From: Nitrospira sp.
GTDB taxonomy: Bacteria; Nitrospirota; Nitrospiria; Nitrospirales; Nitrospiraceae
Length of the DNA stretch: 5,973 bases
Assembly (NCBI GenBank): GCA_012032965.1
Contig: JAAUPT010000123.1
Span: 1-5,973 of the forward strand
Direction of reading: 5' to 3'
Part shown: positions 1 through 5,973 of the stretch, one piece after another
Numbering within the stretch: the first letter of the stretch is position 1
Layout of the letters: the number at the start of each line of letters is the position of its first letter
Notes under the pieces: generated by a model
Told to the model about the DNA's origin: nothing
What the model saw: the letters and a program-made list of their open reading frames with translations, nothing else
Databases searched by the model: none
Translations under genes and position numbers: made by a program

Positions 1-269
1 TACTTGCGAATGCCGAGTCGATCAATAACAGCTCGGTAACGTGCTTCCTCCACACCACGAAGGTAGTCGAGCAATCGTCTTCTCCGACCCACCAGTTGTA
101 ACAAGCCCCGTCGGGAGTGGTGGTCCTTTTTATGGGTTTTGAAATGCTCGGTTAGATAAGTGATGCGGTTGGTCAACACCGCAATTTGGACTTCCGGCGA
201 ACCGGAATCCTTATCGTGCTGCTGAAATTGCTTGATGAGTTCTGTCTTTGCGTCTTTCAGTAATGCCAT
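1..269 (-). CDS. rpsO: 30S ribosomal protein S15 (last base of stop codon outside window)
   Basis: This gene encodes S15, the small-subunit protein that binds 16S rRNA early in central-domain assembly and later contributes to a bridge with the 50S subunit. I translated it by hand; it is too short for many ORF filters. It begins [12 protein letters not shown] and ends RLGIRK. It has 89 residues, the same length as E. coli S15. Family hallmarks are GSPEVQI (residues 23-29), [11 protein letters not shown] (47-57) and the basic segment [10 protein letters not shown] (61-70). The codon after Lys89 begins TA at the window edge, so it is almost certainly a stop with its third base missing. The start is fixed by AAGGAG (plus-strand 275-280), 5 bases upstream of the ATG. 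It follows truB after only 16 bases, so there is no room for a separate promoter or for an E. coli-like S15 autoregulatory pseudoknot in a leader; it is probably co-transcribed with truB. Confidence 0.97.
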   Translation of the reverse strand, partial: MALLKDAKTELIKQFQQHDKDSGSPEVQIAVLTNRITYLTEHFKTHKKDHHSRRGLLQLVGRRRRLLDYLRGVEEARYRAVIDRLGIRK

Positions 270-285
270 AGCGGCTCCTTCCATC

Positions 286-1215
286 TTAATGAGTCGAGAC
301 ACTGAATACTTTCTGAATTTTAATCGGCCCCGAGCCTTGCGTATCGTGCGTGCCAATCGCCAACAGTTGACCTGCTTCATTCTTCAGCCGTACCGGCACG
401 GGATGGGGCGAAGAAGGGAGTTGACTGATTCCCACCGGAGACACCGGCGTTCCATGGACAACCCGTTGGGCCTGTTCTGCGTTGACGACTACCGCCGGGA
501 GTTGGGATAAGAGTTGGTCCAACGAAAGAAACCGGTCTCGGTGTGTGCCCATCGTGAGATGGCCTGCAATTTCCTCGATTGTTAAGGCCTGATCGATTGA
601 GAGAGGGCCCACTCGACGACGTTGAAGCGCATAGAGATGCCCACCGACACCCAAGGCCTGACCAATGTCGGCACATAGCGTGCGTACATATGTTCCTTTT
701 GAGCACACAATGCGAAGAGTCACGTCACAACCTTCGATAGCCAGGACTTCCAGCTCGTGAATGGTTACAGACCGCTCGACCCTATCGATGGTCTTGCCGG
801 CCCTGGCTGCTTTGTACAGCGGTTGCCCGCTGACTTTCACGGCCGAATACATCGGAGGCAATTGCCGTTGTACTCCTCGGAACTGCGTGACGACCATGCG
901 AATCATATCCTCATTCACCTGGCATGGATCAGTCTTTGTCAGCACCTGACCTGACGCATCCTGCGTGTCGGTCGTTTCCCCAAGCCGTAAAACAGCCCAG
1001 TACTCCTTATCCCAATCCATGAGGTACTCGGCAATTCTTGTGGCACGTCCGACGAGGATGGGTAAGACACCCGTGGCGCTAGGGTCCAGCGTACCGGCAT
1101 GACCGACTTTGCATTCACCCAGTAACTTCCGTATCTTGGCCACCACATCGTGTGATGTCCATCCGGCTTCTTTGTGGGCGATTAGGACGCCATCTATGCT
1201 ATCCCCATGTTCCAT
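286..1215 (-). CDS. truB: tRNA pseudouridine(55) synthase TruB
   Basis: TruB converts U55 in the T-loop of tRNAs to pseudouridine in the cytoplasm. The 309-residue product has the family layout. The catalytic motif [13 protein letters not shown] (residues 39-51) carries the nucleophile Asp44. Other conserved parts are the [10 protein letters not shown] strand (70-79) with an active-site tyrosine (Tyr72), [13 protein letters not shown] (118-130) followed by LYKAAR, and [15 protein letters not shown] (171-185). The region from about 240 to 309 fits the C-terminal PUA-like domain, which makes the protein close to full-length bacterial TruB. The ATG at 1215 is the only reasonable start, because an in-frame TAG lies shortly upstream with no other start codon between. 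No clear Shine-Dalgarno precedes it. It lies 26 bases after rbfA, so coupling to rbfA translation is possible (inference). It is followed 16 bases later by rpsO. Confidence 0.97.
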   Translation of the reverse strand: MEHGDSIDGVLIAHKEAGWTSHDVVAKIRKLLGECKVGHAGTLDPSATGVLPILVGRATRIAEYLMDWDKEYWAVLRLGETTDTQDASGQVLTKTDPCQVNEDMIRMVVTQFRGVQRQLPPMYSAVKVSGQPLYKAARAGKTIDRVERSVTIHELEVLAIEGCDVTLRIVCSKGTYVRTLCADIGQALGVGGHLYALQRRRVGPLSIDQALTIEEIAGHLTMGTHRDRFLSLDQLLSQLPAVVVNAEQAQRVVHGTPVSPVGISQLPSSPHPVPVRLKNEAGQLLAIGTHDTQGSGPIKIQKVFSVSTH

Positions 1216-1241
1216 CGTAATTTGGGCCGTCTTCTACACCA

Positions 1242-1652
1242 CTAAGAGGGCGAGGTACGTTCCCTCTCATTCTGAGCGTCAGACGGCTCTTGTCCGTCAG
1301 TGTCATGATGGAGTCCATCCAGCAGCTGCATAATGCGATCCCCGCGTGGCCCACTAACATCTTTTTTAAAGATGACATCCGGAAGGTAGCGGAGAGAGAG
1401 CCGCCGGCCTAGTTCCGCTCGCACAAAGCCAGTCGCCTTGGAGAGCCCGATAAATATATTTCGCTCTGCCTCGCCCGTTTCCATGGTTGTGACAAAAACA
1501 TACGCAATCCGTAAATCGCCGGTGAGCTCCACATCGGTGACGGTGACATCATGCACCCGAGGGTCCTTGATTTTCCGCATGAGGATGTCGGCCACTTCCA
1601 TCCGGATCTGATCCGCCACCCGATCCGCTCGCTTATAGGTTGTTTTTGACAT
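1242..1652 (-). CDS. rbfA: 30S ribosome-binding factor RbfA
   Basis: RbfA is a small KH-fold protein that binds the immature 30S subunit near the 5' end of 16S rRNA and helps late maturation of the decoding region. The 136-residue product matches the family along its length: RADRVADQIRMEVADIL (residues 8-24), IKDPRVHDVTVTDVELTGDL (28-47), AYVFVTT (50-56), then LSKATGFVRAELGRRLSLR (70-88) with the interrupted-KH A-x-G element at 73-75, and PDVIFKKDVS (91-100). Residues from about 113 to the end form a polar, charged tail (Asp, Gln, Glu, Arg, Ser) that looks disordered; such tails vary in length in this family. The start is ATG 1652; no strong Shine-Dalgarno is seen, only weak purine stretches. 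It lies 41 bases after the DUF503 gene and 26 before truB, in the usual order. Confidence 0.96.
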   Translation of the reverse strand: MSKTTYKRADRVADQIRMEVADILMRKIKDPRVHDVTVTDVELTGDLRIAYVFVTTMETGEAERNIFIGLSKATGFVRAELGRRLSLRYLPDVIFKKDVSGPRGDRIMQLLDGLHHDTDGQEPSDAQNERERTSPS

Positions 1653-1693
1653 CTTGCTGCATGACCCTATCCATCACAGACTGCGTGTGAGAC

Positions 1694-1975
1694 TTAGAGC
1701 AATTCCAGTTGGGTCCGTATGACTTCGACCGTTGGCATGCTTTTGATCACATTCAACGCTTGTTCAAGCACCTGATTCACGTAGCTACCGTCATTGGCCA
1801 CACAAGCCATACCGAGAACCGCCTTCTGCCAAAGGTCTTGGCCATCCACTTCGGCGATGGAAAGGTTGAATTTGCCACGAAGTCTGTCTTTTAGTCCGTG
1901 AAGCACCTGCCGCTTGTCTTTTAGCGATTGGCTCCCTGCAATGAATAACTCCACTGTACAGAGCCCCACCACCAT
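1694..1975 (-). CDS. DUF503 (YlxP-family) protein
   Basis: This is a small protein of the DUF503 family, known as YlxP in Bacillus, whose exact function I cannot state; its constant place between infB and rbfA suggests a role in ribosome assembly or translation (inference). With the start used here it has 93 residues. Family hallmarks are MVVGLCTVELFIAGSQSLKD at the N-terminus, KR at 21-22, RLRGKFNLSIAEVD (31-44), then DLWQKAVLGMACVAND (47-62) and a C-terminal helix and strand. It has no signal peptide or membrane segment and is predicted cytoplasmic. The start is uncertain. The family normally begins at the ATG at 1975, which I use; a GTG at 1984, three codons upstream and just after an in-frame TGA, would give 96 residues. 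Neither has a strong Shine-Dalgarno. About 100 bases separate it from infB, the longest gap in the operon. Confidence 0.93.
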   Translation of the reverse strand: MVVGLCTVELFIAGSQSLKDKRQVLHGLKDRLRGKFNLSIAEVDGQDLWQKAVLGMACVANDGSYVNQVLEQALNVIKSMPTVEVIRTQLELL

Positions 1976-2010
1976 ATTGAGCACTCATCTTCATCAAGTT
2001 CTTGACGGAA

Positions 2011-2050
2011 TCTCAATGTGGCGGCTGTACGGTTCCTTCTCAAATTGAGA
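2011..2050. repeat. small inverted repeat cluster in the infB-DUF503 gap
   Basis: The longest gap of the operon contains TCTCAAT at 2011-2017 and a near-palindrome TCTCAA-A-TTGAGA at 2038-2050. The right arm ATTGAGA (2044-2050) can pair either with the adjacent TCTCAA (a one-base loop, unlikely as an RNA hairpin unless the stem opens) or with the distant TCTCAAT (7 bp, 26-base loop). The stems are AT-rich and no U-tract follows on the transcribed strand, so this is not a rho-independent terminator. It could be an mRNA structure, a processing site or chance. A function is not shown by the sequence. Confidence 0.35.
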
Positions 2051-2079
2051 GAGATGACGGAGTATAGCCGCGAGGATTC

Positions 2080-4218
2080 CTAGAGCTTTGTCGCGATCTT
2101 GTCGATCGCGTATGCTTCAACAATGTCACCGGTCTTCACATCATTGAAGTTTTCAACGCTTAATCCACACTCATAACCCTGTTGGACTTCGCGCACATCA
2201 TCTTTGAACCGCCGTAGAGACCCAAGTTTTCCTTGATAGACCACGACGTTATCGCGAATAACTCTGACTCCCGCGCTCGAACGGGCAATCGTCCCATCGA
2301 GGATATATGCCCCAGCCACCGCTCCAACCTTTGGAATCATGAAGACCTGCCGCACCTCAGCTCGACCCAAGACTCGCTCCTTAAGCGTGGGCTCAAGTAA
2401 ACCTTCCATTGCGGCCTTGATGTCGGCAATGGCATCATAAATGATCGTATAGGGCCTAACGTCGACGCCCTGTTGTTCGGCCAATGCAGTTGCCTTGGGC
2501 TCAGGTCTGACGTTGAAGCCAATGATAATAGCTCGTGACGCGGCTGCAAGCAGGACGTCAGACTCCATGATGCCCCCGACTCCATTATGAATCACACGGA
2601 GCTTGACGGCGTCGGTCGAGAGTTTTTCAACGGCACCCGCCAGCGCTTCCGATGATCCTTGCACATCCGCTTTGATCACGATGGCTAATTCCTTGACTGA
2701 TCCCTCCTGAATCTTTGCAAAGAGATCATCAAGCGTCACTTTCGCCGGACCAGCTAGTTCTGCAGCCCGCCGCTTTTGCGCTCGTTCTTCGGCGATCTCT
2801 CGAGCCACTCTCTCGTTGGAGACGACTTGGAAGACATCCCCAGCTGATGGAACCCCAGGTAATCCGATCACTTCCACTGGAATAGACGGGCCTGCCTGCT
2901 TAGCTTTCTCACCCCGATCATTAATAAGAGCTCGGACTCGCCCGCTAAATGAGCCCACGACATAGGCGTCGGCCACCTTGAGAGTCCCGCTTTGTACCAA
3001 CACCGTTGCAACAGGGCCCCTGCCACGTTCAATTTTGGCTTCGATCACAGTGCCTCGAGCCTGTCGATGCGGATCTGCCTTAAGTTCAAGCACTTCGGAC
3101 TGAAGCAGGATCATCTCAAGAAGGGTGTCGAGCCCCGTCTTCTGTTTCGCGGACACCTCCACCATAATCGTGTCGCCGCCCCACGCTTCTGAAATTAGGC
3201 CATGCTCTGAGAGTGCATTTTTTACTCGATCCTGATTGGCAGTCGGTTTGTCGATCTTGTTCATCGCGACAATCAGGGGTACTCCGGCCGCTTTGGCGTG
3301 ATGAATTGCCTCAACGGTCTGCGGCATCACCCCGTCATCAGCAGCAACAACCAAAATGACGATGTCGGTAACCTTCGCTCCGCGAGCGCGCATTGCGGTG
3401 AACGCTTCGTGGCCAGGCGTGTCTAGAAACGTGACTTGTTTACCACGCACGGAGACCGTATAGGCACCGATATGCTGTGTAATGCCGCCAGCCTCTCCTT
3501 CTGCCACATTTGTTTGTCGAATCGCATCAAGTAAGGATGTCTTGCCATGATCAACATGGCCCATAATGGTGACGACCGGAGGACGAGGCTCAGGGCGTTC
3601 GTCCTCACCCGTATCAACGAGATCTTGCAATAACTCTTCTCCTACCTTCTCAATCGCGATTTCGATTTTAACACCACTTTCTTCGGCAAACATTGTTGCC
3701 GCATCCATGTTCATCGGCTGCTGGAAGGTCAGCATCTGGCCCATGTCCATCAATTTGCGAACGATGTCTGCCGGCCGCTGACCGATCAACTCGGCAAATT
3801 CCTTTACCGTGGTCCGTGGTGTGACTTTGACACTTTTCCGGCGAGGCTTTGTGATTTCAGCCGGCGCACTGTGGTGCAAGTGCTTGGATCGGTCATCACG
3901 TCGCTGCACAGGGATCGCACGGAGATCCTGCCATCTGGCGGCATCTTCACGGAGCTTCACATCCTGTTGCTCGTCTTTAGGGCGACCCGGTTTTCGTGCT
4001 TTTTTAAGTTTATCTTTTTGGCTTTCCGCTTCAATAGCTTCGAACGCCATGCTTTTCTTTTTCGCGGCCACGGACTCGACGGTCGCTGCAACGAGGCCTG
4101 GTGGAGGTACCGTCGGTTTCTGCTGAAGCTCTTCTGGATGCGGAACTAGAGGGTCTGGAGCGGCTGGTAGAATCTTACCCGATGCTTCCTCTGCCACAAG
4201 GCTGCGCTCAGTCTCCAC
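2080..4218 (-). CDS. infB: Translation initiation factor IF-2, main ORF (N-terminal part displaced by frameshifts)
   Basis: IF-2 is the GTPase that brings fMet-tRNA to the 30S P site and promotes 50S joining. This 712-codon ORF carries everything after the variable N-terminal region. Residues 1-130 are low-complexity, charged and Pro/Ala-rich. The N2-like domain spans about 135-187 ([20 protein letters not shown] and following). The G domain has G1 GHVDHGKT (220-227), G2 GGITQH (244-249), G3 DTPGH (266-270), G4 NKID (320-323) and G5 SAK (356-358). Domains II, III and the fMet-tRNA-binding C-terminal domain follow, to residue 712. The ORF opens at GTG 4218, but this is probably not the main natural start: IF-2-like sequence continues upstream in the same frame ([10 protein letters not shown] just before the GTG) and then across two frameshifts to an ATG at 4647 or 4641. 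The complete gene would encode about 855 residues, a normal IF-2 length. Confidence 0.96.
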   Translation of the reverse strand: METERSLVAEEASGKILPAAPDPLVPHPEELQQKPTVPPPGLVAATVESVAAKKKSMAFEAIEAESQKDKLKKARKPGRPKDEQQDVKLREDAARWQDLRAIPVQRRDDRSKHLHHSAPAEITKPRRKSVKVTPRTTVKEFAELIGQRPADIVRKLMDMGQMLTFQQPMNMDAATMFAEESGVKIEIAIEKVGEELLQDLVDTGEDERPEPRPPVVTIMGHVDHGKTSLLDAIRQTNVAEGEAGGITQHIGAYTVSVRGKQVTFLDTPGHEAFTAMRARGAKVTDIVILVVAADDGVMPQTVEAIHHAKAAGVPLIVAMNKIDKPTANQDRVKNALSEHGLISEAWGGDTIMVEVSAKQKTGLDTLLEMILLQSEVLELKADPHRQARGTVIEAKIERGRGPVATVLVQSGTLKVADAYVVGSFSGRVRALINDRGEKAKQAGPSIPVEVIGLPGVPSAGDVFQVVSNERVAREIAEERAQKRRAAELAGPAKVTLDDLFAKIQEGSVKELAIVIKADVQGSSEALAGAVEKLSTDAVKLRVIHNGVGGIMESDVLLAAASRAIIIGFNVRPEPKATALAEQQGVDVRPYTIIYDAIADIKAAMEGLLEPTLKERVLGRAEVRQVFMIPKVGAVAGAYILDGTIARSSAGVRVIRDNVVVYQGKLGSLRRFKDDVREVQQGYECGLSVENFNDVKTGDIVEAYAIDKIATKL

Positions 4219-4647
4219 CTCCTCGCCTGACTGGTCGGCTGGTGCAGGAGAGCTGGTACGGAGCTGGTTGCTTCGATCTGGGCCGAATGATCATCTTCGA
4301 CAACGGATGCGGCAGGCGCAACTTCGGTGGGTTCATCCTCTTTCTTTCGCTTGATCAGAATACGACGCTTGTCGGGCTTAGGAGACTCCTCCACCAAATG
4401 TCCTTTGGTCGCCGTCCCTTTTCCGCGGGTGGCGTCTTGAGCTGATTTTGAAGGGAGATCTTCTTCGGTTGCCGACGACTGCCCCTTTGATTTTTGACGC
4501 AAGCTTTGCCGATACTTTCTGAACAATTTCATCATCCAGGGTGCTGCTATGAGACGTAATCGGCACACCCATTTTTTTGAGCTCTGGGATGAGCACACGA
4601 TTTTCCATTCCTAACTTCTTGGCAAGTTCGTATACGCGCATGGCCAT
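4219..4647 (-). pseudogene. infB: 5' part of infB: IF-2 N-terminal region broken by two compensating frameshifts
   Basis: The true IF-2 N-terminus is here. ATG 4641 begins MRVYELAKKLGMENRVLIPE, the typical IF-2 N1 start, and stays IF-2-like to about 4491 (AKLASK). In that frame the reading then becomes Arg-rich nonsense and stops at TAA 4378-4380. From about 4495 to 4255 the IF-2-like protein continues one base out of phase, including PKPDKRRILIKRKKEDEP, a common IF-2 linker motif. Near 4241-4262 it returns to the original frame ([10 protein letters not shown]) and runs into the 712-codon ORF. So one base appears gained near 4482-4510 (A5 run at 4491-4495 or G4 at 4482-4485 on the coding strand) and one lost near 4247-4248 (CC for CCC would restore ALPAPAD). 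ATG 4647, two codons upstream (MAMRV), is an alternative start with a weak GGA 8 bases ahead. It starts 16 bases after nusA. Sequencing error is likelier than real decay. Confidence 0.88.
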
Positions 4648-4663
4648 CGAATGGTTCCGTCGG

Positions 4664-5815
4664 TTATCCGCTCGTTGCTTCTTCAGCTCTAGCAGCTTGA
4701 CGCGCTTCTTCCTGGAGTCGCTGTGACTCAGCCTCTTCGGCAAGCGCTGCTTTAATTTCCTTATCGCGTTCGACCTTTTCTTTCTCGTATTCGGTTGCGC
4801 TGATGATATCGATTTTCCACCCTGTCAAGCGTGCGGCAAGTCGGACGTTTTGCCCGTTCTTGCCGATGGCCAACGACAATTGTGAATCAGCAGCGACCAC
4901 GAGCGCCGACTTTTTCTCTTCATCGATCCCGACTTTTTCAATTGTTGCCGGGTTCAAGGCCTCAGCGATGAATACTCGAGGGTCCTGCGTCCAGGTAATG
5001 ATGTCGATCTTCTCTCCCCGCAACTCACGGACAACCGCCTGGACACGGGACCCCTTGATTCCAACACAGGCTCCGACTGGATCCACAGCTTTTTCCCGTG
5101 ACGTGACGGCAATTTTCGTTCGATCCCCAGGCTCTCGAACAACCGACTTGATCTCGATAATCTTCTCCATCACTTCTGGCACTTCAAGCTCAAAAAGCTT
5201 TGCCACAAATTGCGGGTGGCTTCGAGACAATATGACTTGAACATCTTTCGGCGTACGGCGGACTTCCAATAACATTGCCTTTACACGATCACCGCGCCGA
5301 TATGTTTCGCGGGGAATCTGCTCCTGGATGGGTAGAATGGCTTCCGTCTTTCCAAGATCCACGAGGTAATTGCGGCGCTCCATGCCTAGAATAATCCCCG
5401 TAACAAGATCTCCCTGCCGCGTGGAGTATTCCTTTTGAACCGCCTCCCACTCTGCCTCACGGACCTTTTGAAATATGACTTGTTTCGCCGTTTGTGCAGC
5501 AATTCTCCCTAACTCGTTCATCTCGATCAGCGAACCGATTTCGTCGCCCACTTCAGCTTCACTGTCGTATTGACGCGCTTCCTGAAGCGAGATTTCAGCT
5601 TTGGGATTACTAACCGTTTCCACAATCGTTTTCTTGGAGACGACAGAAATTTCTCCCGTCTTTGGATCAATTTCTACCTGAATGTTCTCGGCCTGGCCAA
5701 AGCGCTTTTTGGCGGCTGTTTGCAGGGCGGATTCAATAGCTCCGATTACCCGGGCTTTGTCGATCCCTTTCTGGCGCCCGATTTCATCGATGACTGAAAT
5801 CAGTTCTCGGTTCAT
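4664..5815 (-). CDS. nusA: Transcription termination/antitermination factor NusA
   Basis: NusA binds RNA polymerase near the RNA exit channel and modulates pausing, intrinsic termination and antitermination; it also links transcription to translation. The 383-residue product shows the family order: N-terminal polymerase-binding domain (about 1-125, opening MNRELISVIDEIGRQKGID), S1 domain (about 133-197, QGDLVTGIILGMERRNYLVD), then two KH domains. KH1 carries GIKG (252-255) in GACVGIKGSRVQAVVREL and KH2 carries GKNG (318-321) in LAIGKNGQNVRLAARLTGWK. After about residue 342 there is a Glu/Ala/Arg-rich tail, probably helical, in place of the two acidic AR repeats of E. coli NusA (495 residues). 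The start is fixed by AGGAG (plus-strand 5824-5828), 8 bases before the ATG. It lies 51 bases after rimP and 16 before infB, with no ylxR or ylxQ gene between nusA and infB. Confidence 0.97.
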   Translation of the reverse strand: MNRELISVIDEIGRQKGIDKARVIGAIESALQTAAKKRFGQAENIQVEIDPKTGEISVVSKKTIVETVSNPKAEISLQEARQYDSEAEVGDEIGSLIEMNELGRIAAQTAKQVIFQKVREAEWEAVQKEYSTRQGDLVTGIILGMERRNYLVDLGKTEAILPIQEQIPRETYRRGDRVKAMLLEVRRTPKDVQVILSRSHPQFVAKLFELEVPEVMEKIIEIKSVVREPGDRTKIAVTSREKAVDPVGACVGIKGSRVQAVVRELRGEKIDIITWTQDPRVFIAEALNPATIEKVGIDEEKKSALVVAADSQLSLAIGKNGQNVRLAARLTGWKIDIISATEYEKEKVERDKEIKAALAEEAESQRLQEEARQAARAEEATSG

Positions 5816-5866
5816 GCCTCACGCTCCTGCATCCGGTTACCATCCACAACGCCCAACTTCACATGC

Positions 5867-5973
5867 CTAAATTTTTACGACCAGCTTCGCCTCGGCAATC
5901 ATCTCTCGATCGAGGCTCATCGAATGGGACATCCGTGGTGCAACGACAGTCAGCACGACGGCACGCTCATCTA
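5867..5973 (-). CDS. rimP: Ribosome maturation factor RimP, C-terminal end (partial)
   Basis: Only the last 34 codons and the TAG stop (5867-5869) lie in the window. The visible protein reads DERAVVLTVVAPR, then a short turn, then MIAEAKLVVKI at the end. A final strand of the form A-K/R-L-V-V-x-I/F closes the C-terminal SH3-like domain of many RimP proteins, and rimP is the usual gene directly upstream of nusA. RimP assists 30S maturation, especially around S12 binding. The fragment is too short to prove the family by itself, so the call rests on this C-terminus plus position. The gene should extend past 5973 toward its start. Confidence 0.82.
   Translation of the reverse strand, partial: DERAVVLTVVAPRMSHSMSLDREMIAEAKLVVKI

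Noticed and set aside
232..510. Plus-strand 92-codon frame across the rpsO start and truB 3' end
   Set aside because: It runs antisense across two well-supported genes, and the translation has no coherent domain.
1674..1690. CRP/FNR-like operator between the DUF503 gene and rbfA (TCACA-N7-TGTGA)
   Set aside because: The half-sites are inverted relative to the CRP consensus TGTGA-N6-TCACA and the spacing is wrong; it lies inside an operon with no promoter in sight. It is at most a 5-bp hairpin.
4101..4445. Plus-strand open frame of 114 codons opposite the 5' part of infB
   Set aside because: It is antisense to the IF-2 N-terminal coding region, which explains the composition better; the product has no family resemblance.
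4482..4510. Programmed ribosomal frameshifting or polymerase slippage in infB
   Set aside because: The A5 run is short, no classical slippery heptamer with a downstream structure is evident, two independent events in opposite directions would be needed, and infB is not known to use recoding.
4378..4743. Minus-strand 121-codon frame as a separate small gene starting inside nusA
   Set aside because: Its first part overlaps the nusA tail in another frame. The part from 4641 on is the true IF-2 N-terminus, and the part after about 4491 is out-of-frame sequence created by the first infB shift.
4803..5240. Plus-strand open frame of 145 codons antisense to nusA
   Set aside because: It lies wholly opposite the conserved S1/KH-coding part of nusA, its translation is Ser/Thr/Ile-rich with no recognisable motif, and no Shine-Dalgarno or operon context supports it.

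Overview
The window is a compact stretch of bacterial housekeeping DNA. All genes lie on the minus strand, so transcription runs from high to low coordinates: rimP (3' end only), nusA, infB, a DUF503/YlxP-family gene, rbfA, truB and rpsO (complete apart from the last base of its stop codon, cut by the window edge). This is the widely conserved nusA-infB operon. It links transcription elongation control (NusA), translation initiation (IF-2), 30S subunit maturation (RimP, RbfA), tRNA U55 pseudouridylation (TruB) and ribosomal protein S15. I see no convincing gene on the plus strand, and no tRNA, rRNA, CRISPR array, insertion sequence or phage gene.

The source is a Gram-negative-type bacterium with medium GC. 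The gene order, the style of the IF-2 N-terminus and the lack of ylxR/ylxQ genes between nusA and infB remind me of Nitrospirota (Nitrospira-like), with deltaproteobacterial or related lineages as alternatives. This is an impression from protein style and was not tested by a search.

Layout from the transcriptional 5' end: rimP C-terminus (5867-5973), a 51-base gap with a good Shine-Dalgarno for nusA, nusA (4664-5815), a 16-base gap, infB (2080-4647), a gap of about 100 bases containing a small inverted repeat, the DUF503 gene (1694-1975 or 1984), a 41-base gap, rbfA (1242-1652), a 26-base gap, truB (286-1215), a 16-base gap with a strong Shine-Dalgarno, and rpsO (1-269). No internal promoter or rho-independent terminator is visible, which fits one polycistronic transcript.

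The main anomaly is in the 5' part of infB. The IF-2 reading frame is broken by two compensating one-base shifts, near 4482-4510 and near 4241-4262. The roughly 250 bases between them read as IF-2-like protein only in a different frame. As written, the gene splits into a short N-terminal fragment and a 712-codon ORF (GTG start at 4218) that holds the GTPase core. Because IF-2 is essential and both sites can be repaired by one base in a short homopolymer, sequencing or assembly error is the likeliest cause. I find no new defence, mobile or biosynthetic system here.
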